Shown here one piece after another: positions 8,487 to 16,864 of a DNA stretch of 64,000 nucleotides. The notes under the pieces were generated by a model. That model ran no database searches, was not told where the DNA came from, and saw nothing but the letters and a program-made list of their open reading frames with translations. The stretch comes from Chryseosolibacter sp964551035. GTDB taxonomy: Bacteria > Bacteroidota > Bacteroidia > Cytophagales > Cyclobacteriaceae. Where the stretch lies: contig CAZKBK010000003.1 of assembly GCA_964551035.1 (NCBI GenBank), forward strand, positions 62,001-126,000, in the 5' to 3' direction. A program made the position numbers and the translations under genes. Within the stretch, counting starts at the first letter, position 1, and each line of letters starts with the position of its first letter.

Positions 8487-11436
8487 ATTTCAATGTTTTG
8501 TTTAGTTTAAACTGTAGCACGATTTTCGTCCCTTTACCCTTGGTACTTTGTATACGTAAGATTGCCTGTATCCTATCGGCCCTAACACGAATATTTTTAA
8601 GACCGTTCGATTTTTGTACATCACCGGTAACAAACCCTATCCCATCGTCTTCGAAGGTCATTTCAAATTCGTCGTCCACCCTGACCAAAGACAAGGTAAC
8701 ATTGGCGGCCTGAGAATATTTGAAAGCATTGGTCATTGCTTCTTTAAAGATGAGATTGGCCTCACGGCTAAAGCCGTATGGTAGCTTCGCTTTGTCCTTC
8801 ACTTCGTTGTAGGCCCTGAAATTGATATTTTTTTCCTCAAAAAGCTTTTCTCCAAAATCCCGGATGTGAATAAACAGCTTGGACAGTTCATCATTGCCGG
8901 GATCGATGGACCATATAAAGTCGCGTGTTCCCGTGTAAAGATACTTTGCCGAGTCTTCCACTTTGCTGTATAGATCCCGTCCATTAGCCGGACTGCCCTC
9001 ATGATGGGGCCCCTGACCGTTTGCGTTCAGCTTAAGCAGACTCACATAGTTAATGATACGCGTTAGTTGGTTACCCATCTCATCATGGAAGTCGCGCGCG
9101 ATCTCCTTCCGAAGCGCTTCCTGCTCGCGAACACGTATCCGTTCGAGCATGATCACCTGGTTCACCCGTTGTTTGACCCTGATATACAGTCCCAACGTCA
9201 CTGCTCCGGCAAAGAGTATGAACATCCCGACAATGAAGGAGGCCGTCTGATAAAAAGGCGTCAGGACGGTGAACGGGTACGAAGAAGAAGGGGTCCAGCT
9301 TCCGCGGCTGTCCGTGGCCATCACCCGGAACACGTAATTGCCGGGTGGGAGGTTGCTGTAGGTTACAAAGCTGTTGGACGACGGTTGCGACCAGGTCTTG
9401 TCAAAATTTTCGAGGTAATATTTGAACTTGACGGACTTGGGATAGCGCTTGTCAACGCGGTTGAAATGGAAAGTAATGTGGTTGCGGTCGGGCGGCAACT
9501 GGGGGTTGAAGGGAATTTTGAAAAACCCCATAACGCTATCGGCATATTCACGCACGGGATACTCGCCATAGAACAATTGCACGTCCGTGAGATGAAGGTC
9601 GAAGGATTTCAGGCCCTTTCGTTCAATGTCGTTGAACATGTAAAGCCCGTCAATGAGTCCGAAATATTTCGTGTCGTGATCGAGATAAAAGGCGTTAGTG
9701 TTGGTTTTTAATGCCGTCAGCCCGTTGTCGTAGTCGTAGTGAAGATTTTCGCTGATCTCCAGGCTTGCTGTAAGCTTCATCCGCGTAATACCTTTTTCGG
9801 TTCCAACCCAGATGTAATTATCGGGGTCGGGCGCCACGAAATAAATAAAATCGGAGGCAAGTCCGTGGTGCGTGGTAATAAGGCGGTTCAGATGGGTGGT
9901 CGGATTGTAGATCGCAAAACCTGCACCATGGGAGCCGACCAACAGGAGAGAGTCGTGGTAGGATTGGATCGAAGAGATGGACGTATTCTCTATCCCCGCA
10001 ATGGGGACCGGAGAGATCTCATGGTCTTTAATGGCGAAAACGCCGAATTCATTACCCACAAAAACGCAATCGTAAGTTTTGGAATAATGCAGCGCAGTAA
10101 TGCGATTGGCTTTCAGCCCGTCACCCGCGTCGAACGCGCTAAAGGTTTTACCGTTGTAGAAATTCACGCCACCGCTTGCGGTACCAATCCACATTCCGCC
10201 GGATTTATCGAACTCGATCTGTTGAACAAAAGCATTGGAAAGCCCCTCGTCCCGTCCATACCATTCAAAATCGTTTCTTTCACGATCGTATCTCCCCAAC
10301 CCATAGCCCGTTCCAACCCAAAGCGTTCCGCCAGGTGATTCATTGATACAGAAGACCTCGTTCTTTGCCACCTCCCGATCTGACACATACGAACTGATGG
10401 CTCCCTCGCTGATCTTCCAAAGGCCTTTCGACATCGTTCCTATCCAGCTTGTGCCTTCACGATCGACGTGAATTGACCACACGCCGCGCAGGTTCTCCGA
10501 ACTACATCGATCGAAATCCTGAACATAATATTTGACCAGCCCTTCGCCGTCGGTTCCAAACCACGTGTTACCTTCGGAATCCACCAATATTTGTGTAACA
10601 CCGATATCCATAAACGCGGTATCAATAGTAACCGCTTCCCCATCGATCTTCTCCTTTAACAGGCTGTTTCGGTGACGTGTCCAAAATACATCGTTGATGC
10701 TATCGTAGTACACGACCGGGTTTGAGATCGGCAACACAGCCCGATCAAAATCCCGTTGCTCAAAATCCACCGTAAAATACCCACTATCCGTTTTCATCCA
10801 CACCTGGTCGTGGTAATTGAACATACCGAGCAGGCGGTTGAAGCTGCGCGCGTGGGGAAGGCGATATTCGCCATCGGATCCCCGCACGTAAAAACTGCTA
10901 TCACTGAGGTACATCAACACATCCCGGTTGGAACTTACGTGGGTGTAGCGAACGGACGTCCCACGAAAGGGCCGCGACCAGTAGTGCACGGAGTCATTGT
11001 GAATCTTGCCCAGTTCATACTGGTTCGACGTAAAAAAAATGGTGTCCTGAAACTCAAAGACACGTCTTATCCGTCGCGCATTAGCCGCACTCCCGGGCTG
11101 GCTGAAGGTTTTGAAGCTGATTCCGTCAAATTTGGTAATCCCGCGGGGATGGGCGATCCAAAGATTCTCCTTCTCGTCAAGTTTCAGGTAAGTGACAATA
11201 TTGCTAAGGAGGCCGTTCAAGGTGGTGTAGACGGTGAACTCGCGACCATCAAAGCGCGCAAGTCCTCCTCCGTGGGTGCCGATCCAAAGGTACCCATGCT
11301 TGTCTTCGAGGACGATATTAACCTGTGACTGCGGAAGGCCGTCGATCGCCTTGTAATTCCGGGTAGAATAGATTTCCTGGCCCAGGGCAATCGAAACCCA
11401 GCAACACAGTATTCCGGCGATCAGAACTTCGCGCAT
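8470..11436 (-). CDS. Beta-propeller (Reg_prop/Y_Y_Y) sensor histidine kinase
   Basis: 988 residues from ATG 11436. A signal peptide (about 1-20) is followed by two seven-bladed ligand-sensing propellers of Reg_prop repeats (about 25-640; blades recur as YLWIGTHGGGLARFDG, NTWFGTDGEGLVKY, GMWIGTASGGVNFYNG). Then come a Y_Y_Y domain (about 650-720), a transmembrane helix near 735-755, and a HisKA_3 kinase with His784 in RDFHDEMGNQL and HATPase motifs FKEAMTNAFKYS and FEDDGIGF. It resembles the sensing half of hybrid two-component systems, but receiver and HTH are on a separate protein. The frame extends to 11571, but AGGAG and the signal peptide favour 11436. Confidence 0.9.
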   Translation of the reverse strand: MREVLIAGILCCWVSIALGQEIYSTRNYKAIDGLPQSQVNIVLEDKHGYLWIGTHGGGLARFDGREFTVYTTLNGLLSNIVTYLKLDEKENLWIAHPRGITKFDGISFKTFSQPGSAANARRIRRVFEFQDTIFFTSNQYELGKIHNDSVHYWSRPFRGTSVRYTHVSSNRDVLMYLSDSSFYVRGSDGEYRLPHARSFNRLLGMFNYHDQVWMKTDSGYFTVDFEQRDFDRAVLPISNPVVYYDSINDVFWTRHRNSLLKEKIDGEAVTIDTAFMDIGVTQILVDSEGNTWFGTDGEGLVKYYVQDFDRCSSENLRGVWSIHVDREGTSWIGTMSKGLWKISEGAISSYVSDREVAKNEVFCINESPGGTLWVGTGYGLGRYDRERNDFEWYGRDEGLSNAFVQQIEFDKSGGMWIGTASGGVNFYNGKTFSAFDAGDGLKANRITALHYSKTYDCVFVGNEFGVFAIKDHEISPVPIAGIENTSISSIQSYHDSLLLVGSHGAGFAIYNPTTHLNRLITTHHGLASDFIYFVAPDPDNYIWVGTEKGITRMKLTASLEISENLHYDYDNGLTALKTNTNAFYLDHDTKYFGLIDGLYMFNDIERKGLKSFDLHLTDVQLFYGEYPVREYADSVMGFFKIPFNPQLPPDRNHITFHFNRVDKRYPKSVKFKYYLENFDKTWSQPSSNSFVTYSNLPPGNYVFRVMATDSRGSWTPSSSYPFTVLTPFYQTASFIVGMFILFAGAVTLGLYIRVKQRVNQVIMLERIRVREQEALRKEIARDFHDEMGNQLTRIINYVSLLKLNANGQGPHHEGSPANGRDLYSKVEDSAKYLYTGTRDFIWSIDPGNDELSKLFIHIRDFGEKLFEEKNINFRAYNEVKDKAKLPYGFSREANLIFKEAMTNAFKYSQAANVTLSLVRVDDEFEMTFEDDGIGFVTGDVQKSNGLKNIRVRADRIQAILRIQSTKGKGTKIVLQFKLNKTLKYGLAV

Positions 11437-11465
11437 ACTCCTTTGAAAATAAGACGATAAGGGCA

Positions 11466-11473
11466 CAAAGTTA
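11466..11473 (-). promoter_or_regulatory. Candidate -7 box for the propeller kinase operon
   Basis: On the minus strand the octamer TAACTTTG matches TAnnTTTG exactly and lies 29 bases upstream of ATG 11436. It also argues against the longer start at 11571. No clear -33 element is seen. Confidence 0.4.
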
Positions 11474-11588
11474 ATACCCCTTGTTACGGTATTGTGATGA
11501 AATGAAATATTTTCCCGGAAAATACATGGTTTGGTGCAACCTGAACGTACTGCCGCCAGTCTAATGGCCACAACTACTGGATGACCTC

Positions 11589-13982
11589 ATGCTGAAAAAC
11601 TACCTACTGACGGGCATACGGAACCTTCGCAAGCAGTTTTCCTATTCCCTTATCAACATCGCGGGCCTTGCCTTTGGGCTGGCCACCTGCATACTCCTCG
11701 TCGCGTGGATTGTTCATGAAGTGAGCTACGACACTTTCCACAAGAACGCCAGGCGCATCTACCGGTCATCGCTGGAGTACAGTTTCGGTGGCCAGACTTC
11801 ACGGACCGCGGTATCTCCGACGGCACTGCTTCCCGCGCTGCTGTCTATTCCGGAGGTTGAAACCGGCGTGCGCCTTTACAATCCCTCGGCGTGGAATCCG
11901 TACATCATCCAAAAGGGAGACGAGCTGTTCCAGGAAAGCCGTTTTTTCGTTGCCGACAGCACGTTTTTTGAAGTATTCTCATTCCGCCTTCTCCGCGGTG
12001 ACCCTCAACGCGCGCTCGCCCGTCCTTATTCACTCATACTGACGGAAGGAACGGCAAAGAAGTATTTTGAATCGGAGGATCCGGTGGGAAAGACCCTCTT
12101 GGTGAACAATTCGCGCGAGTACACGATCACCGGCATCGTCGAAGACGCGCCCGACAACTCCATTCTTCAATTCGATTTCATCGGCTCATTTAGCTCCTTA
12201 CGCGCCGCCCAGTCGCCCCCGATCTGGTGGAGTGCGAACTATCAGACCTTCGCCCTACTGCACCCGAACGCGGATCCCAATACCGTTGCTGAAAAGACAA
12301 ACCAAATCGTGTTGGAGGCGTTGGGCCAGGAATTGCAGGGTGATGGAGACTACGTGCGTTATAACTTCACCAAGCTTACCGATATTCACCTTCGCTCTAC
12401 TTCCGACGGCGAACCGTATGTTGTGAGTGATATCAAGTACGTGTACATCTTTTCAGCAGTGGCTTTGCTCATCTTGTTGATCGCGTGCATCAATTACGTA
12501 AACCTGGCCACGGCGCGAGCCGCCCAACGCGCCCGGGAAGTCGGGATCAGGAAAGTGGTTGGCGCCTTCCGGAAGCAGCTTTTTATGCAATTCATCGGCG
12601 AGTCTTTTATCGTGACTCTCCTTTCTTTCGCCGTGGCATGGGGGATAGCACAGGTCATGTTGCCGTTCTTCAACGAACTTTCAGGAAAGGAATTTTCGTA
12701 TGCATTCTTCATGCAACCGGAGTTTTGGGGCACATCGGTGCTCGGGCTGCTGCTGATCGCGTTTCTTGCAGGTGCCTACCCTGCGCTGGCCATTACTTCT
12801 TTCAAACCCGTCGTCGTACTAAAAGGGAACTTCCAAACGTCGGGGCGCGGAATCTGGTTGCGCAAAGGCCTCGTTGTCTTTCAGTTCGCGGTCTCGGTCG
12901 TCCTCATCGCCGGCACGCTGATCATTCTTCGTCAATTGGATTTTATCCAGGAGAGGAAGCTTGGATACGACCGGGAAGCCTCCATTGTTCTTCCGCTCGA
13001 TGAAGGTACAAATAAGATCTTCGAAGCGTTCAAGACGGACCTGGTCAGGAAGGGGCATGCGCTTTTTGTAGCACGGGGAACAGAATCACCGGTGAATATC
13101 CAGGGCGGATATTCGATCCGCATGAGCGACGCAAACGCGCAGGGAATGGTCATCAACGGACTGCTGGTCGACGAGGAGTATCTCCCTGCCATGGGCATGG
13201 AACTCGTTCACGGGAGGAATTTTACGCGCGAAGACCGGGACCGCGTGACGCGGGAAAAGGAATATACGTTTATACTCAACGAGTCGGCGGTAAGGGCGTT
13301 GATGCTTGATCCCGCTGAAGCCGTGGGACGGCACGCTGAGGTCGGTGGACGCAAGGGGGAGATCATTGGCATATTAAAGGATTTCCATTTTGCTTCCCTT
13401 CACAAGTCGATTGGTCCCCTTGTGCTGTTCCCCGAGGAGGCACAATTTGCTAAAGTGTTCGTCAGACTTCCTAATGGGAACGTCGCGGAGCACCTCGCCG
13501 GTGTCAGAGACGTGTACGCGGCGCTTGTCGACCACCGGCCATTCGACTATGAATTCGTTGACCAGGAATTTCAAACCCTGTACGCCAATGAAGAACGGCT
13601 GGGCGGTGTTTTTGTGGTCTTCGCCACCCTGGCCATCATTATCGCCTGTCTGGGTCTGCTCGGTCTTGTTGCGTTCTCGGCATCCCAAAAGACGAAGGAA
13701 ATTGGCATCCGCAAAGTAATGGGAGCAACCGCTTCGAGTATCGTCCTGCTTATTACTCGTGACTTTGCGCGGCTCGTTATCGTCGCCATTTTCATCGGGG
13801 CGCCTGTGGCATGGTGGCTTATGTCGGGATGGCTCGAGTCGTTTGCTTACAGGACCGAAGTCGGCCTTTATCCTCTGGTGGCGGCGTCATGCGCGTGCCT
13901 GACCATTGCGCTGGCCAGCGCCGGCTACCAGGCCATTAAGGCCGCGTTCGTTAATCCGGCGCAAACCCTGCGCAACGAGTAG
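11589..13982 (+). CDS. MacB/FtsX-type ABC transporter permease (orphan)
   Basis: 797 residues with the eight-helix, two-FtsX layout of Bacteroidota MacB-like permeases. TM1 (about 20-42) is followed by a large periplasmic MacB_PCD domain (45-270), three helices (about 280-400) with the coupling motif AREVGIRKVVGAFRKQL, then TM (425-445), a second periplasmic domain (450-665) and three helices (670-790) with TKEIGIRKVMGA. Such proteins use a separate ATPase for lipoprotein, peptide or antibiotic export or mechanotransmission. No ATPase gene is adjacent. It is divergent from the propeller kinase, so it may be a regulatory target (inference). Confidence 0.9.
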   Translation: MLKNYLLTGIRNLRKQFSYSLINIAGLAFGLATCILLVAWIVHEVSYDTFHKNARRIYRSSLEYSFGGQTSRTAVSPTALLPALLSIPEVETGVRLYNPSAWNPYIIQKGDELFQESRFFVADSTFFEVFSFRLLRGDPQRALARPYSLILTEGTAKKYFESEDPVGKTLLVNNSREYTITGIVEDAPDNSILQFDFIGSFSSLRAAQSPPIWWSANYQTFALLHPNADPNTVAEKTNQIVLEALGQELQGDGDYVRYNFTKLTDIHLRSTSDGEPYVVSDIKYVYIFSAVALLILLIACINYVNLATARAAQRAREVGIRKVVGAFRKQLFMQFIGESFIVTLLSFAVAWGIAQVMLPFFNELSGKEFSYAFFMQPEFWGTSVLGLLLIAFLAGAYPALAITSFKPVVVLKGNFQTSGRGIWLRKGLVVFQFAVSVVLIAGTLIILRQLDFIQERKLGYDREASIVLPLDEGTNKIFEAFKTDLVRKGHALFVARGTESPVNIQGGYSIRMSDANAQGMVINGLLVDEEYLPAMGMELVHGRNFTREDRDRVTREKEYTFILNESAVRALMLDPAEAVGRHAEVGGRKGEIIGILKDFHFASLHKSIGPLVLFPEEAQFAKVFVRLPNGNVAEHLAGVRDVYAALVDHRPFDYEFVDQEFQTLYANEERLGGVFVVFATLAIIIACLGLLGLVAFSASQKTKEIGIRKVMGATASSIVLLITRDFARLVIVAIFIGAPVAWWLMSGWLESFAYRTEVGLYPLVAASCACLTIALASAGYQAIKAAFVNPAQTLRNE

Positions 13983-14114
13983 GGCGAGGGCGCGTTGATG
14001 CTTCAGGGCGGTGACGGCCGGCACGGATTTTCCCGGGCGTGAGCGCAGTGTGCATTAGGACACTTCTACAAATCCGTTTATCTTTTGGGCTTGCTCCAAC
14101 CTGAAATCAGCGGA

Positions 14115-15440
14115 ATGACCTCCATCAAACGCACAATCGCCAACCGGCTGAGCCAAGCCAATCCTTTCTTTTTTACCTTCTATGTCGCCGTGAGCGCGTT
14201 TTGCCTGTACACCTGCATCTACGCGTTCCGAAAAAGTTTTACTGCGGCAACCTTTGACGGCCTGGCGTATGCCGGAACAAGCTACAAGGTATGGCTCGTG
14301 ATCTTTCAGATCGTCGGTTACGGCATGGCCAAGTTTTTCGGCATCCGCTACATTGCCGAATTGAAGGCGAATGCCCGGACCCGGGGAATTCTGCTGATGG
14401 TGGTGATCTCAGGACTCTCCTGGTTATTCTTTGCACTTGTACCCCCTCCATACAACATCGTTTTCCTTTTCATGAACGGGTTTCCCCTTGGCCTCGTATG
14501 GGGAATGGTGTTTGGGTATCTCGAAGGCAGGCGGATGACGGAGGTATTGGGGGCGGCGTTGTCGGTCAGTTTCATTTTTTCGGCGGGTCTGTGCCGGTCG
14601 GTGGGTGCGTACCTTATGCGCGATTGGAACGTTTCAGAAATATGGATGCCCTTCGCTGCGTGCGGCGTGTTTCTTGTTCCGCTCCTTTTCTTTCTGTGGT
14701 TGATCGACAAGGTGCCGGCGCCAACCGCCCTGGACGAACAACTCCGCACGAAACGTCAACCCATGAGCAAATCCGAAAGGCGCAACTTTTTGAAAACCTT
14801 CCTGCCGGGCATTGTCCTGTTCGTCTTTGCCTACATGTTGTTAACCATCTTCCGCGATTTCCGCGAAAACTTTGCGTCGGAGATTTGGCACACGGTCGGC
14901 TACGGTGATTCGCCGGCGATTTTTGCGCAAACGGAAACCCCCGTAACCATCGTGGTGCTCATCGTGATGAGTTGCCTGATGCTCATCAAGAGCAACATCA
15001 GGGCACTCATGATCAATCACCTGATTATTATCGGCGGAATGATCCTGATCGGGGTAAGTACCTTTCTATTTGAATATGAATTCATCGGGGCACCAGCCTG
15101 GATGATCCTCATCGGCCTTGGCCTTTACCTTGGCTATGTTCCTTTTAACAGCATCTTTTTTGACCGCCTCATCGCGGCGTTCAAATACGTCGGCACGGTG
15201 GGTTTCATCATGTATGTCGCCGACGCGTTCGGTTACCTCGGCACCATCGCGGTGGTGCTTTTCCGCGAATTGGGATTGGGCGCCCTTAGTTGGTTAAACT
15301 TCTTCATCTCCACCGGGTATATTCTTTCCATAAGCGGCACTTTGCTGATCTCCGGATCGATGTTATACTTCTACAGGAAACACCGCACGACGGCGCAAAA
15401 ATCCACGGCCACGCCCGTCAACGCGATGCAAACTCCATAA
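14115..15440 (+). CDS. DUF5690 family MFS-like membrane protein
   Basis: 441 residues with about 12 hydrophobic helices in two halves separated by a basic cytoplasmic loop (KRQPMSKSERRNFLK). It has FYVAVSAFCLYTCIYAFRKSFT near the start, FMNGFPLGLVWGMVFGYLEGRR mid-protein and LYLGYVPFNSIFFDRLIAAF late. These are features of the Bacteroidota DUF5690 family, a relative of the major facilitator superfamily with unknown substrate. A TTG at 14085 would give a longer frame; ATG 14115 is preferred. The last 23 bases overlap antisense with the following minus-strand gene. Confidence 0.82.
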   Translation: MTSIKRTIANRLSQANPFFFTFYVAVSAFCLYTCIYAFRKSFTAATFDGLAYAGTSYKVWLVIFQIVGYGMAKFFGIRYIAELKANARTRGILLMVVISGLSWLFFALVPPPYNIVFLFMNGFPLGLVWGMVFGYLEGRRMTEVLGAALSVSFIFSAGLCRSVGAYLMRDWNVSEIWMPFAACGVFLVPLLFFLWLIDKVPAPTALDEQLRTKRQPMSKSERRNFLKTFLPGIVLFVFAYMLLTIFRDFRENFASEIWHTVGYGDSPAIFAQTETPVTIVVLIVMSCLMLIKSNIRALMINHLIIIGGMILIGVSTFLFEYEFIGAPAWMILIGLGLYLGYVPFNSIFFDRLIAAFKYVGTVGFIMYVADAFGYLGTIAVVLFRELGLGALSWLNFFISTGYILSISGTLLISGSMLYFYRKHRTTAQKSTATPVNAMQTP

Positions 15441-15996
15441 CCAGATCCTGCCGGTTGAGGTAGTCTATAATTCGAACCGTGTCTGGCAAACGGTAGAGAT
15501 TGAGATCATTCTTCCGTACATATTGCCTCAGGTTCCGGGAACGGACTTTCCTGAAAAGCTTTTTTCGAAACTTGTTGAGGGGGACGAGTTCATTATTATA
15601 ATAGGCGAAATAATCAAAGTCATCCTCGTCCATGAGCCGGGCGTGCCAAACTGATTTTCCTTTGCGCAATACGGCAATGTCACCGTCAAGCACAACTTCG
15701 TACAACTCATGAACTACAGAGGCGCCGACTTTCTTGCGGACAGAAACGAAGGTACGCTTGAGGTTTTCATTGGTGTCAAAAATAGAGAGCCGGGCAACTT
15801 TATGCGCCGGATAGACCATCATGGCATCCCCGCTTTTGTAGATAACAACATTGCAGTCGGTTCTAACGGACAGTTCGCCCTGAACCACGCGGTCATTTTT
15901 CAGGGTGAGTACGCCACGGTGCCAGTCGTCACCGAATGCAAGCGCGCATCCGGGCAAGCATAGCAAAAGCAACAACAAGTGATTCTTTTTAACCAT
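15418..15996 (-). CDS. Exported protein of unknown function
   Basis: 192 residues with a clear signal peptide (MVKKNHLLLLLLCLPG, cleavage near residue 19). The mature part is rich in beta strands, with two charged basic stretches (KFRKKLFRKVRSRNLRQYVRKND) near the C-terminus. I do not recognise a family. The pattern GVLTLKNDRVVQGELSV followed by VYPAHKVARLSIFD resembles small periplasmic domains in which a repeated beta hairpin reports on copy number, but this is only an impression. ATG 15996 is chosen over 16017 because it begins at the signal peptide. It sits 34 bases downstream of the HD-domain gene and may be co-transcribed. Confidence 0.6.
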   Translation of the reverse strand: MVKKNHLLLLLLCLPGCALAFGDDWHRGVLTLKNDRVVQGELSVRTDCNVVIYKSGDAMMVYPAHKVARLSIFDTNENLKRTFVSVRKKVGASVVHELYEVVLDGDIAVLRKGKSVWHARLMDEDDFDYFAYYNNELVPLNKFRKKLFRKVRSRNLRQYVRKNDLNLYRLPDTVRIIDYLNRQDLVMEFASR

Positions 15997-16030
15997 CGGA
16001 ATGTTGGGATAAATCATATGCCATAGCGAC

Positions 16031-16612
16031 TTATAATGCGCGGATGTTGGCGTTCCTGAAGTATTCTTTCAACCGGGTGTCTACGATTTCGACGGCGTGT
16101 CGATGAAGCCGTTGATCACCCTGGTTCATTTCCCGCAACATGTCTTTGCATTCGCGCATAAAAACCGGAGCAAAATCGTTCGAAGGATCGCCCAGGTCGG
16201 CGACGTTATCAATGATATCCGCGTACTTGATGGTTTGCGCTTCGGCACCCACCATCGAAAGCCTTTCCGCCTCCCGCAGCCGCCGGTTTCGCCGGTTCAT
16301 GGAAGGGTAGTTTTCCTTTACAAAAACATCAGTAAGCGCTTCGACCATGCCGAGGGTCCGACCGGCATGCTCCTGATCCATGACGGAAAAAAGAAATTCA
16401 CCCAACTGTTCGCGGGTGACGGGTGTATCTTCAAGAATGTCATGAAGGAGAGCCGCAGACAACAAAGCGAGATCCGAGGTGTACCGACGGCAAATTTCCA
16501 TTACCCTGAACAGGTGGTTTACGTAGGGTTCGTCGGCGTATTTTCGCGCCTGACCGGCGTGCGCATTTTCGGCAAACGCCTTGACCGCCTCAATGATGTA
16601 GCTTTCCCTCAT
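16031..16612 (-). CDS. HD-domain phosphohydrolase resembling a small alarmone hydrolase
   Basis: 193 residues, all one HD domain. His33 (PYVNHLFRV), the HD pair His57-Asp58 within LLHDILEDT, and K129-x-A-D132-x-x-x-N136 (KYADIIDN) match the metal and substrate positions of the RelA/SpoT-type hydrolase domain and of stand-alone Mesh1-like enzymes, which remove pyrophosphate from (p)ppGpp or act on NADPH. There is no synthetase, TGS or ACT domain, so hydrolase activity only is inferred. The length fits small alarmone hydrolases. The exported protein gene follows 34 bases downstream. Confidence 0.75.
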   Translation of the reverse strand: MRESYIIEAVKAFAENAHAGQARKYADEPYVNHLFRVMEICRRYTSDLALLSAALLHDILEDTPVTREQLGEFLFSVMDQEHAGRTLGMVEALTDVFVKENYPSMNRRNRRLREAERLSMVGAEAQTIKYADIIDNVADLGDPSNDFAPVFMRECKDMLREMNQGDQRLHRHAVEIVDTRLKEYFRNANIRAL

Positions 16613-16686
16613 GGCCCAGGCGGAGGCGGTAAAAAATTCGTGCGATGGAGGCCACCGGGCTTTGCCTGAACTACGGAAGCGACGGC

Positions 16687-16717
16687 AAAAAAAAACCCCG
16701 AACTGCTTCCGGGGTTT
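16687..16717 (-). terminator. Rho-independent terminator of the sulfatase gene
   Basis: On the minus strand an 8-bp stem (AAACCCCG / CGGGGTTT) with a nine-base loop is followed by a long T-run. It lies about 150 bases past the sulfatase stop. Confidence 0.75.
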
Positions 16718-16864
16718 AATACAGGTTAAAGAAAAGACCCTCTCTATAAAACTTTAAGCCTGCACCCGCAAGGTAGGCAAAATTATCAAGCCACCGTACG
16801 GATGGGCTTGGCTTTATTTTGCAAAAAACCGTGGAAATTCATCCGCGGAAGACGGTCCCGCCCA

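Noticed and set aside
9067..9711. 214-codon plus-strand frame inside the propeller kinase gene
   Set aside because: It is a shadow frame antisense to strongly recognisable kinase sequence and has no family features of its own.
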